NCBI RefSeq assembly: GCF_000346505.1
Contig: NZ_ANOH01000274.1
Location: 19,088 to 83,087 of the forward strand
Reading direction: 5' to 3'
Origin: Aporhodopirellula sallentina SM41
GTDB lineage: Bacteria; Planctomycetota; Planctomycetia; Pirellulales; Pirellulaceae
DNA: 64,000 nucleotides
Part shown: one piece after another, positions 10,501 through 18,389 of the stretch
How positions within the stretch are numbered: the stretch's first letter is position 1
How the letters are laid out: each line of letters begins with the position of its first letter
Notes under the pieces: model-generated
Told to the model about the DNA's origin: nothing
The model's database searches: none
What the model saw: only the letters and a program-made list of their open reading frames with translations
Made by a program: the position numbers and the translations under genes

Positions 10501-10929
10501 TTAACGATCACCGATGCCGATGGTTCTCCGGTCATGACCGTCACCGGACTGACACTGACGCCCATCACGATCGTCGCACCTGCGACAACCACGGCAGATG
10601 AATCGGCGTCGGACACCGATTCTGCGAATCAGCAACAAAAGTCACCGGAAGAAATTCGTCAAGATTTGCACGAACGGATTGCGGAAATCATGGGGCTCGA
10701 AATTGACGAAGTCCCTCTCGCCCAATCGCTCGATGCACTCGGCTTGGACAGCCTCATGGCGTTCGAACTTCGTGACGAAATGCAACAAGAATTTGGCATC
10801 GAAGTACCTCTGGATTTATTTTTCGAAGACAGCACCTTGGATACATTCTTAAATCAAGTGATCGAACAGATTGCAACTGCCGAGCCTCCTGTCGCAAGCG
10901 AAGACGGATGGGTGGAGGGCGCCTTATGA
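7594..10929 (+). CDS. AT-less type I polyketide synthase, KS-DH-ACP
   Basis: This 1111-residue protein starts with a short charged helix (likely docking), then a complete KS (residues about 65-480; active-site Cys231 in DTACSSSL, His motifs ETHGTGT and NVGHLEGAAG). The usual KS-AT linker follows (FVLSAKSPKALRQ), but the roughly 300-residue AT is missing: only about 30 residues separate that linker from the usual post-AT linker (VPLPTYPFQRSRRW). A DH follows with an intact HVVRGMKLFP (His729) and LLDACFQ, then an ACP (Ser1053 in GLDSLM). There is no KR, ER or TE. It must be loaded in trans, by the AT of the upstream PKS or by a free AT not in this window. Start and stop both overlap neighbours by ATGA; GGGGAG at 7581-7586 is a plausible ribosome site. 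Confidence 0.93.
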   Translation: MIQLPNSDDASDQDPARPGRGTRNSAVNENVPADGSLNMASVLEALRKTKAGMQRLGDRLSEPLAIVGIGCRFPGATSPDDFWELLHQGRAVDTHAGDRWTNELKSDREKQPGRITANRVGWLDQIDQFDAAFFGISGREAASLDPQQRLLLEVAWETFENAGIAPQSCRGRRVGAFVGMCSNDYLYRLTRRDSESIDTYMSTGNAHGAAAGRLSYVMDWRGPSVAVDTACSSSLTAVHLAARSLRYGDCDMAIAMGVNVILAPELSISLSQAGMLSPTGRCHAFSSDADGFVRGEGCGAVLLKRLSDAIKDQDPILCVVRGSATNQDGRSVGLTAPNGNAQQAVIRAAIADARLTAEQIDYLETHGTGTPLGDPIEVDALRQVFGPSREPSRPLQIGSVKTNVGHLEGAAGIAGMIKVILSLKNNYLPPHLHCDELSKAIDWQWPVEVIRQKRSWESAKPRIAGVSSFGFGGSNAHVILSDAPSVHPLSPAASTEGTVIARPVASGVQLENSPAPNLTPQPSLFVLSAKSPKALRQYAERFAASLSAISLPLVDVCFSAATTRDVFEHRIGIVAGTTQELVAELQRYADGNPSSQTITEVSTSENRLLGDDRVCELRSVAMAFLRGETISWKEHFPPTAKRVPLPTYPFQRSRRWIDDTPVCLPMSALSSKSVAPVDRLATTLLSTTHDAPARNVSTGHALLQRKLNLAGKETIFETNLEQFTYLHDHVVRGMKLFPAAGLLELALEAGRAVSPDLTSIDSFKILRPLPLRGSDPTCVQVIVSPGEQTRELTIAALDTLSENGQWHTIAQCRVANMSPQSDTPCPSEIPSHAPTEDETLALNTQCGTETSAHDHYKAMHDAGLNYGPAFRGLQSRRNTVVDGQTASTGRTKLPSGLDSDGYQLHPALLDACFQVAAGVIPSSTNAWIPVGVDHVAAHQSANADQTLQVTSTLRRSSNASTEDDSLSIDLTITDADGSPVMTVTGLTLTPITIVAPATTTADESASDTDSANQQQKSPEEIRQDLHERIAEIMGLEIDEVPLAQSLDALGLDSLMAFELRDEMQQEFGIEVPLDLFFEDSTLDTFLNQVIEQIATAEPPVASEDGWVEGAL

Positions 10930-13900
10930 ATGCCCCTGACATGACTGCCGAGAAGCTCTACCAACAACTACTTGACCGCCGAGTCGAACTTTGGTGTCAA
11001 GGAAAGATGCTTCGTTTCCGTGCACCCGACAACGCACTCGATCAGGAAACGATGACGTTACTGCGTCGTTTTAAGAAAGACCTGATCAAGATCATTCAAA
11101 GCGAAACGGCTCCGCAGGCTGACGAGAGTCGGTTCGAACCGACGACCGTGGGCCAACAGGCGCTGTACTTCCTACATCTTTCGGCGCCATACAGTCCTGC
11201 CTACAACGTCGCCTCGGCCTGCCGGATCTGCTCCCCGGTCGATCCTGCATCGATCAAAACATCCATCGATTTGCTGGTCGAGCGACATGAGTCGTTGCGT
11301 ACGACGATGGAAATGAAGTCCGGAAAACTGCTTCGAAAGATCCATCAGAACTCAACCGCCGATTTTGCATCGATCGAGATGCTCGGCGCCTCCGAAGAAG
11401 AAATATCCTCACGCGTGAAGGCCGAGTACGAACGTCCGTTCGATCTCGAAGCCGGACCACTCTTGAGGGTACGATTGATTCGCCGCTCCGACGACGAACA
11501 GATCCTTCTGATTGTGCTGCATCACATTGTCTTTGATGCCTGGTCACTTTGGATCTTCCAAGACGAGTTATTCCAGTTGCTCTCACAGGTAACCGGCGGT
11601 GAGATCGCGAAACTCCAGTCGCCTCCGGCAACGTTCTCTGATTTCGTCAACGAACAAAGAAGCTGGGTGGAAAGCACCGAGGGCGAGAAAGACTGGCTCT
11701 ACTGGGAAGATGAACTCGGTGGACCGCTACCGACTCTCGATCTCGCGAGCGATTTTCGACGTCCCGCGAGAGCGGAATTTCGTGGCGCGACGCTGAATTT
11801 CCAGATTCCAGAAGAACTCTCGTCGGGTCTACGCGAACTCGCCAAGACACTCCGCCTGACCCCCTTTGCGTTGACGCTGTCGATCTTCAAAACGCTGTTG
11901 CATCGCATCGCGAACCAAAACGATGTCATCGTGGGCACAACCACGTCGGGACGTTCACGCAGCGAGTTCAATCATGTGATTGGCTATTTCGTCAACTCGC
12001 TCGCGATCCGTTCGGAATCGAGCGATGATCCGACATTCGCCGATTTCGCCACCGGAGTGAAATCAAAAGTCCTCGGTGCGATCAAACACCAAGGTTATCC
12101 GTTCGCGTCGATCGTGGATCGTATCGGTCGGAAAAGAAATGGCAGTGGCAACCCGATCTTCAACGTCATGTTCGGCCTGCAGAAGCCCCGCTTCTGCGAA
12201 GCGGCAACCTTGCTGGGAGACCAATCCGCGGAGGTCGAATTGGCCGGACTGCGCGTTCGCCCGTACAACATGCGGCAACAGGAAGGTCAGTGCGACCTGA
12301 CGATGGAATTGTTCGAAACCGAGCAGCTTTTCGTTGGCACACTGAAATACGACACCGACCTGTACTCCGAACGAACGGCAAGACGCATCGCCGACCAGTT
12401 CGTGCATCTCTGCGGTGAAGTGGTCAGGGATCCTTCGAAACGATTGTCACAGTACGATCTGGTTTCAAAATCCGAACGAGACGAGATTTTGGCGTTGTCC
12501 TCATCCGCCGCGCTCGAAACGTGGGATGGCACACTCGTTCATCAATGGGTGGCACGACAGGCTCAATCGCGCGCAGACGCGGTCGCCTGGGTGTGTGACG
12601 CTGAACAACAGACCTATGCCCAACTCGATCGTGCCAGCGACGTGATCGCGCATGAACTCTGTGAACGTGGCGTCACGAAGGGATCATTGGTTGCCTGCTG
12701 TTTTGCTCGGTGCTTTGAAACCGCCTCCGTTGTTTTGGGCATCATGAAAGCCGGTGCGGTTTACGTTCCGCTGGATTGCGAAAGTCCCATCACCCGCAAC
12801 GAGAACATTCTTCGTTCGTGCGGGGCGGATACCTTGATCACCGACAACTCAGACTTGATCTCCGTCGTTGAATCGAGCGACGTTTGCTGTATCCCAATGC
12901 CCCACGTTGTTGATCTGGTTTCCTCCGCCGACGAACAACGTCACGAGATTGACGTCGCGGCGTCGCCATCGGACACCGTCTACATCCTCCATACCTCCGG
13001 TTCCACCGGCAGTGCCAAAGGTGTCTGCGTTTCCCACGCCGCGTTGGCCCAGCACATCGTATCGATCAGTTCGGTCTACAAATTGACCGAAGACGACAGG
13101 GTCCTGCAGTTCAGCAACCTGACGTTCGATCCTTCGCTCGAACAAATGTTTTCGGCATGGCATGCCGGTGCGATGGTTGTTGCGAGAGGGAACGCCCTTT
13201 GGTCGCCCGAAACTCTCTGGGAAAACGTCAGTCAACATGGTTTGACCGTAATCAACCTACCGCCCGCCTACTTCCAGCATTGCGGCGGGTTGATCGACCA
13301 GGATCATGACCTCAGTTCGCTACGATTGATGATCCTCGGTGGTGACGTTTTCCCGAGCGAATCAGTTTCCGCGTGGCGGTCTCGCGGCGTGCGTATTCTC
13401 AACGCTTATGGCCCCACCGAAGCCGTCGTCACCGCAACCACCTACGAAGTTTCGCCGGGGCAACACGCTCGGTCCGCTACGCCAATCGGCCGCCCACGGC
13501 CAGGCAGCAGAGCGTATGTTCTCGACGATGAAGGTCGACTGTGTCCGCTCGGCGCGGTCGGACGCCTTTTCCTCGCCGGCCCCATGCTCGCCGACGGTTA
13601 CTGGCGAGACAGCCAACTCACCGAGAACGCGTTCTGCCGCGATCCATTCGTCGATGCGGAATCACCATCCTTAATGTACGACACCGGTGACCGGGCTCGC
13701 TGGAACCCTGACGGTCAACTCGAATTCCTCGGACGGATCGATCAACAGATCAAGGTCGATGGCATTCGTGCCGATACCTCGGAAGTTGAATCAGCGATCA
13801 ACGCTATGCCGGAAGTCATGCGATGCTGCGTACGTCTGAATACCGACGAAGGAACGTCACAATCCGAGTTAGTCGCCTGGATTCAACCGACCGACAATAC

Positions 13901-14366
13901 TCTGCGTGAAGATAACGCGTCTCAAATAGGTGAGTATCAAAACAAGACCCTCGCTCATCTGCGGACGGTTCTTCCGCGATACATGGTTCCTCGACGTATC
14001 GTTGTGATGGAATCGCTGCCTCTGACCGCATCGGGGAAGATTGCTCATCGGATGCTGCCACGTCCTGCCAAGTCCGAACGTCGGACGACGTGCGAATACG
14101 TTGAACCACAAAACGAATGGCAAACAACCTTGGCGTCGATTTGGGAAGAAGAGCTCGGTGTGCCCAAGGTAGGGATCAACGACAACTTTTTTGATCTCGG
14201 CGGTGCATCGCTGACGAGTCTGCGGATCATCACTCGCGCCAACGATGCCGGATTGACGCGGAACAATGGGCCGATGAAACCGGAAGTGTTATTCGAATAC
14301 CAAACGATTTCTGAGCTGTACGAACATCTCGGTGCTCCCGAATTGACTCCCTGTGGCCAATCATGA
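10926..14366 (+). CDS. Nonribosomal peptide synthetase, docking-C-A-T, no thioesterase
   Basis: An upstream in-frame ATG (10908) exists, but 10926 is preferred: it makes an ATGA overlap with the PKS and lies 7 bases after GGTGGAGG (10911-10918). The first 60 residues resemble the TubC N-terminal docking domain (RVELWCQGKMLRFRAPDNAL). The condensation domain has HHIVFDAWS (residues 199-207; D204 present, the usual Gly is Ala). The adenylation domain has TSGSTGSAKG, NAYGPTE, YDTGDR and the catalytic Lys1038 in TASGKIA. The carrier domain has GGASL (Ser1095). The specificity residues read by eye against GrsA are D-P-E-N-I-G-A-V-T-K; Asp235 fits an alpha-amino acid, but I recognise no substrate for the code. 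The protein should add one amino acid to the polyketide; without a TE, release must come from another protein. Confidence 0.93.
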   Translation: MNAPDMTAEKLYQQLLDRRVELWCQGKMLRFRAPDNALDQETMTLLRRFKKDLIKIIQSETAPQADESRFEPTTVGQQALYFLHLSAPYSPAYNVASACRICSPVDPASIKTSIDLLVERHESLRTTMEMKSGKLLRKIHQNSTADFASIEMLGASEEEISSRVKAEYERPFDLEAGPLLRVRLIRRSDDEQILLIVLHHIVFDAWSLWIFQDELFQLLSQVTGGEIAKLQSPPATFSDFVNEQRSWVESTEGEKDWLYWEDELGGPLPTLDLASDFRRPARAEFRGATLNFQIPEELSSGLRELAKTLRLTPFALTLSIFKTLLHRIANQNDVIVGTTTSGRSRSEFNHVIGYFVNSLAIRSESSDDPTFADFATGVKSKVLGAIKHQGYPFASIVDRIGRKRNGSGNPIFNVMFGLQKPRFCEAATLLGDQSAEVELAGLRVRPYNMRQQEGQCDLTMELFETEQLFVGTLKYDTDLYSERTARRIADQFVHLCGEVVRDPSKRLSQYDLVSKSERDEILALSSSAALETWDGTLVHQWVARQAQSRADAVAWVCDAEQQTYAQLDRASDVIAHELCERGVTKGSLVACCFARCFETASVVLGIMKAGAVYVPLDCESPITRNENILRSCGADTLITDNSDLISVVESSDVCCIPMPHVVDLVSSADEQRHEIDVAASPSDTVYILHTSGSTGSAKGVCVSHAALAQHIVSISSVYKLTEDDRVLQFSNLTFDPSLEQMFSAWHAGAMVVARGNALWSPETLWENVSQHGLTVINLPPAYFQHCGGLIDQDHDLSSLRLMILGGDVFPSESVSAWRSRGVRILNAYGPTEAVVTATTYEVSPGQHARSATPIGRPRPGSRAYVLDDEGRLCPLGAVGRLFLAGPMLADGYWRDSQLTENAFCRDPFVDAESPSLMYDTGDRARWNPDGQLEFLGRIDQQIKVDGIRADTSEVESAINAMPEVMRCCVRLNTDEGTSQSELVAWIQPTDNTLREDNASQIGEYQNKTLAHLRTVLPRYMVPRRIVVMESLPLTASGKIAHRMLPRPAKSERRTTCEYVEPQNEWQTTLASIWEEELGVPKVGINDNFFDLGGASLTSLRIITRANDAGLTRNNGPMKPEVLFEYQTISELYEHLGAPELTPCGQS

Positions 14367-16429
14367 ACATCAACCATTCCATTCTCGAAAGCGTCGGCAC
14401 GTACCTGCCACCACAGGTCGTCACCACGCGTGAAATTCTTGATGGTTGCGTACGCCCTGTTCGCGTGCCTCTGGAACGTCTGACCGGAATTCGATCGCGT
14501 CACTTCGCAGCCGACGATGAGTACGCGATTGACCTGGCGTCCAACGCGATCCAGGATTGCTTGAAACACTCGACGATCCATGCCGATCAGTTCGACCTAT
14601 TGATCAGCGCCAACATATCGCGTTGGGACGGTCCATCGCGTGTCGGTTACGAACCATCCACCGCGATCGCGCTAAAACGTTTGATGGGTTTTGACAATGC
14701 GATCGCGTTCGACATTTCCAACGCGTGTGCGAGCATGTGGACGGCGGTCTATGTTGCCGATGCGTTCATTCAATCCGGAGCCGTTCGCAGTGCGATGGTG
14801 GTCAGCGGTGAATACATCTCGCACCTGACACGTACCGCGCAGCTCGAGATGGACGGTTATCTCGATCCTCAACTCGCCTCGCTCACACTCGGTGATGCGG
14901 GCGTTGCGGTTGCCATGAGCGCGTCACCGCGGCGAGGCGAAGGCTTTACCGAGTTCGACATGTACACGCTCGGCCACTACAGCCGGTTGTGCATCGCAAA
15001 ACCGAGCGATCAACCACACGGCGGTGCGGTCATGCACACCGATGCGGTTCAGGTAACCGCGGCAATCGTTCCGCACGCCGCCGCTCACGCCGTTCATGTC
15101 CTCAAAGAAAGCGGACATCACGTCAATGATATCCAACACATCATCCCGCACCAAACGTCGCGACTGACGATCCGTGGTGCGATTGAGGAAATCGCGAAAC
15201 AGTTTCAAACTGATTGCACCGATCAAATGATCGACAACTTGGAACTGCGAGGGAACACCGCCAGCACGACACACTTCCTAGCGTTCCGTGACAACATCGA
15301 CAACGGAAGAATTCGAACCGGCGACAGAGTCCTCTTTGCGATCTCGGGTTCTGGGCAAACCAGTGGCACGGCGGTCTACCATTGCAACGATCTGCCTGAC
15401 CGAATCCGACGGGCTAACGATAACAACAACGGCAGTTCCACCAACGGGCACGCCAACCACCTCTTGATCGACTCGCCAACGCAAGACTCCATGAGCGTTG
15501 CGATGTCGACGCCGTTCCGGTTCGAATCGGTTGCAATGGCGACACCTGTCGATGGCGAACGTGCCGACACGTTGACGTTGCTACATCAGGCTGCTGAAAC
15601 GAGCATCAAAGAAGCGAACATCGATCGCTCCACCATCGAGCTGTTGATCTCAACCGGCATCTATCGGACGGAATACCTCACCGAACCCGCCCTCGCGGCG
15701 TTGCTGGCCGGCGACCTCAAACTCAACGCCGATCAGGCGGCAACGGACCCTGTAAAGTCGTTCGCGTTCGATCTGCTCAACGGTTCCATCGGCTTCTTAA
15801 ACGCGTGTCACCTGATCTGTGAGATGGGACGTGCCGGGCGTATCGAACGAGCGATGGTGGTTGCCTCCGAGATCGAAAACAATGCTGACGTTCCCGACAA
15901 ACCAACCATCGGCATCACCGAGATGGCATCCGCCGCCATCCTGAGTGAATCTGAAGATGGTGAAACTGGTTTTCACGCGTTTCGGTTCGATCACTACCCT
16001 GAATTCCAAGACGAATACAAGGTCTTCGCCAACATCGAGAACAAGATTGGCAAGCCGTTCTTGGAACACACCATCGCTGAAGGATGGAAGAAGAGTCTCC
16101 TGCCGTGCATCCGACAAAGCGTGGAACGGTTCCTCGACGAGAATTCTCTGACGAATGAGGACATCGATTGGTGGTTGCCTCCGCAAACCAGCGATGATTT
16201 CTTGCAAGGTTTTGCGAACGAATTGGAACTCGCCTTCGATCGCATGATCGTTGCGACCCAACGAGGTCCCGATGCATTCACGTCCTCGACCCCGTTGGCG
16301 ATGCTTGCCGCCGGCGTGTCCGATCAAAACGGCAATCCTGACGACACTCGCCCCTCGGCAGGCGACCAAGGGTTGATCATCAACATTGGTTCAGGCTTAC
16401 AGGTTGGTTGTGCCTTGTATCGTTTTTGA
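14363..16429 (+). CDS. Tandem-fused ketoacyl-ACP synthase III-like protein, second half catalytically dead
   Basis: The 688-residue protein is two FabH-like halves joined by a hydrophilic linker (around residues 345-380). The first half has the full KAS III triad: Cys122 (ISNACASMW), His263 (IIPHQTS) and Asn298 (RGNTAS). In the second half the aligned positions are Ser475 (LNGSIGF), Pro607 (LPPQTS) and Phe639 (DAFTSST), so it cannot catalyse condensation and is probably a structural partner. KAS III enzymes work as dimers, so this fusion would give one active and one inactive subunit per chain, as in the PqsC/PqsB pair. It is the last gene of the ATGA-overlapped operon, after a PCP without TE. 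Its role may be acyl transfer or condensation that releases or caps the chain; starter-unit formation is the alternative. Confidence 0.9.
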   Translation: MNINHSILESVGTYLPPQVVTTREILDGCVRPVRVPLERLTGIRSRHFAADDEYAIDLASNAIQDCLKHSTIHADQFDLLISANISRWDGPSRVGYEPSTAIALKRLMGFDNAIAFDISNACASMWTAVYVADAFIQSGAVRSAMVVSGEYISHLTRTAQLEMDGYLDPQLASLTLGDAGVAVAMSASPRRGEGFTEFDMYTLGHYSRLCIAKPSDQPHGGAVMHTDAVQVTAAIVPHAAAHAVHVLKESGHHVNDIQHIIPHQTSRLTIRGAIEEIAKQFQTDCTDQMIDNLELRGNTASTTHFLAFRDNIDNGRIRTGDRVLFAISGSGQTSGTAVYHCNDLPDRIRRANDNNNGSSTNGHANHLLIDSPTQDSMSVAMSTPFRFESVAMATPVDGERADTLTLLHQAAETSIKEANIDRSTIELLISTGIYRTEYLTEPALAALLAGDLKLNADQAATDPVKSFAFDLLNGSIGFLNACHLICEMGRAGRIERAMVVASEIENNADVPDKPTIGITEMASAAILSESEDGETGFHAFRFDHYPEFQDEYKVFANIENKIGKPFLEHTIAEGWKKSLLPCIRQSVERFLDENSLTNEDIDWWLPPQTSDDFLQGFANELELAFDRMIVATQRGPDAFTSSTPLAMLAAGVSDQNGNPDDTRPSAGDQGLIINIGSGLQVGCALYRF

Positions 16430-16555
16430 GATATTCCGGGACCGTCTTTCACTTGCAAACATCCACCTGCAAACAGGGTCCCCCATCGAGCCCGTCATGG
16501 ATTGCTGTACGATGAAGGGCGCATTTGCCCACCCGCGTGTCCATCAGGATGAATC

Positions 16556-17260
16556 ATGACTCACGACGAATCTGTTTTGCTGGCCGTTGACGATGTCTGC
16601 AAGGACTACCCCGACGGAAACGTGCGAGCCCTCGACCACGTCAGTTTCGAAATTCATTCAGGCGAATATGTCGCCATCATGGGCCCGAGCGGCAGCGGAA
16701 AATCCACGCTGCTGAGCATCCTGGGAACCTTGGACCGTCCCACCTCGGGGAAGGTCATCTTCGAAGGAAACGTGGTCGACTCTTCCACGGACCTCGACGA
16801 ACTCCGTTCCCGAGCGATCGGTTTCATCTTCCAATCGTTTTATCTGCTACCAACGTTAACCGCATTGGAGAACGTTCAGGTTCCCATGTTCGGAAGAGGA
16901 ATGACGGGAGCACAGCGGATTGAAAAGGCCAGAGAACTCATCAACGCGGTAGGCATGAGTGAGCGAGAGAAACACCTTCCCAAACAACTCTCGGTAGGAC
17001 AACGCCAACGCATCGCCATCGCACGTTCGTTGGCGAACGATCCTCGTCTGTTGCTCGCGGACGAACCGACGGGAAACCTTGATACCGTAACCGCAGCAGG
17101 AATCCTCGAACTATTCGATGAACTGCATGATGACCGAAAGATGACACTCGTCACGGTCACGCACAGTGAAGAGGTTGCTTTGGCGGCACAACGTGTCCTT
17201 CGCGTACGCGATGGACGTATCGAATCTGACGAAATCAACAAGACGTTGCAATCTTCCTGA
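16556..17260 (+). CDS. ABC transporter ATP-binding protein (LolD/MacB type)
   Basis: A 234-residue ATPase with Walker A GPSGSGKST (about residue 43), Q-loop FIFQSFY, a slightly changed signature LSVGQRQRIA (usual LSGGQ), Walker B LLLADEPT, D-loop GNLDT and the switch His in VTHSEE. The length and the LLADEPTGNLD form fit the MacB/LolD/FtsE class, which pairs with FtsX-like permeases. No permease gene is next to it. It lies 126 bases after the KAS III gene on the same strand, so it could export the PKS/NRPS product with a permease encoded elsewhere; that link is inference. Confidence 0.92.
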   Translation: MTHDESVLLAVDDVCKDYPDGNVRALDHVSFEIHSGEYVAIMGPSGSGKSTLLSILGTLDRPTSGKVIFEGNVVDSSTDLDELRSRAIGFIFQSFYLLPTLTALENVQVPMFGRGMTGAQRIEKARELINAVGMSEREKHLPKQLSVGQRQRIAIARSLANDPRLLLADEPTGNLDTVTAAGILELFDELHDDRKMTLVTVTHSEEVALAAQRVLRVRDGRIESDEINKTLQSS

Positions 17261-17269
17261 CGAACGATT

Positions 17270-18328
17270 TCATACCGCGGACATCTCTTTCGCCTTCTCT
17301 TCGTTGGCTTGCTCTTGCAAGTCCATCAACTCTTGAATCACCCCGGTGTATCCTTGAGTGATATGTGCCTTCGTTCGAAACTCCTCGTCTTTCATCAATT
17401 CCCGGTGCAACTCGCTCAGCCGATAGCCCGGCACGGACGGAAACAGATGATGCTCGAGGTGATAGTTCACCCCGTATGGCGCGATTAGCAACCGTTCAAC
17501 AAAGTTCGGCAACACCGTCCGAGTGTCGTTCAATTCGTGATCACCCCGTGTGCCAAGGTGTTCTGCGGTGGCTCGGATACGGTTGATCAGATTCAGTACC
17601 GTAATTCCTGCCAACATGTAAATGACGACCAAGAGGATTGTGGTGCGCGGGTCAATTTTGAGTGCGATGGCAAAAAAGGAATACACACAGGCCGTCGATA
17701 ACACGTAGAGCACTCTGCATCGCGGTGGGAAATCAGGCGAGCGAAAGTTGTTCCACGGCGCCCAGTGTTTGTACAGAATCCAACCTCGCAGAAAGTTGAT
17801 TCCGAACACGCTGCGGATGAGGGTCAAGAACAAACCGAGTCGTGTCTTCGGCCACTCAAACCATTCCTGTTCCTCTTGCTGCGCGGCAAGGTCCTGGTCT
17901 TCTTCTGTGTTCGTATAGCGATGATGCCGAAAGTGCGTCTTTCGGTACAACGTCGTGCTCATCCCGATCGGGAAAGCAACAAAAAGATCCGAGACGACGT
18001 CGTTGAGCACACGGTTCTTGTACAGAAGATAGTGAGCTCCGTCGTGCATCAAGACACCGAGAGCCTGCATCCGGCTGGCCAGCACAATCATGCTGACCAG
18101 ATAGACCGCCCAATGATTCACTTTGGCCGCGACCACGATCGCGCCAATCATGACGATCCACTGCACTGCGATGTAAAGCGTCGAGCGAACGGCGCTCACT
18201 TGAGAGAGCGAACGAACGAGCTCGACGTGTCGCTTTCGCGAGAAACGATCCAGGGCGCGAGTGGGCTCCGCATCCGTTGGGCTTTTTTGCAGCGTCGCCT
18301 CACGCAAGATCTGGTCGACGGTTCTCAT
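17270..18328 (-). CDS. Membrane fatty acid desaturase
   Basis: A 352-residue integral membrane di-iron desaturase with the three histidine boxes of the family: HDGAH, HFRHH and HLEHHLFP. Hydrophobic stretches flank the boxes (for example around residues 57-90 and 205-240), as expected for acyl-lipid or acyl-CoA desaturases. It is convergent with the ABC ATPase gene, with 9 bases between the stops. It might desaturate membrane lipids or a fatty starter for the adjacent assembly line; the sequence alone does not decide this. Confidence 0.9.
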   Translation of the reverse strand: MRTVDQILREATLQKSPTDAEPTRALDRFSRKRHVELVRSLSQVSAVRSTLYIAVQWIVMIGAIVVAAKVNHWAVYLVSMIVLASRMQALGVLMHDGAHYLLYKNRVLNDVVSDLFVAFPIGMSTTLYRKTHFRHHRYTNTEEDQDLAAQQEEQEWFEWPKTRLGLFLTLIRSVFGINFLRGWILYKHWAPWNNFRSPDFPPRCRVLYVLSTACVYSFFAIALKIDPRTTILLVVIYMLAGITVLNLINRIRATAEHLGTRGDHELNDTRTVLPNFVERLLIAPYGVNYHLEHHLFPSVPGYRLSELHRELMKDEEFRTKAHITQGYTGVIQELMDLQEQANEEKAKEMSAV

Positions 18329-18389
18329 CGGATCGGCATCGGATTTTCAGGTGGGTCATCAATGTTCGTTTGCCCACAGTTTACTCCGA

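Noticed and set aside
10908..10925. Upstream ATG giving an NRPS start six residues earlier
   Set aside because: The ATG at 10926 gives the same ATGA overlap as the neighbouring junctions and has GGTGGAGG at correct spacing; the 10908 start would place the ribosome site inside the gene.
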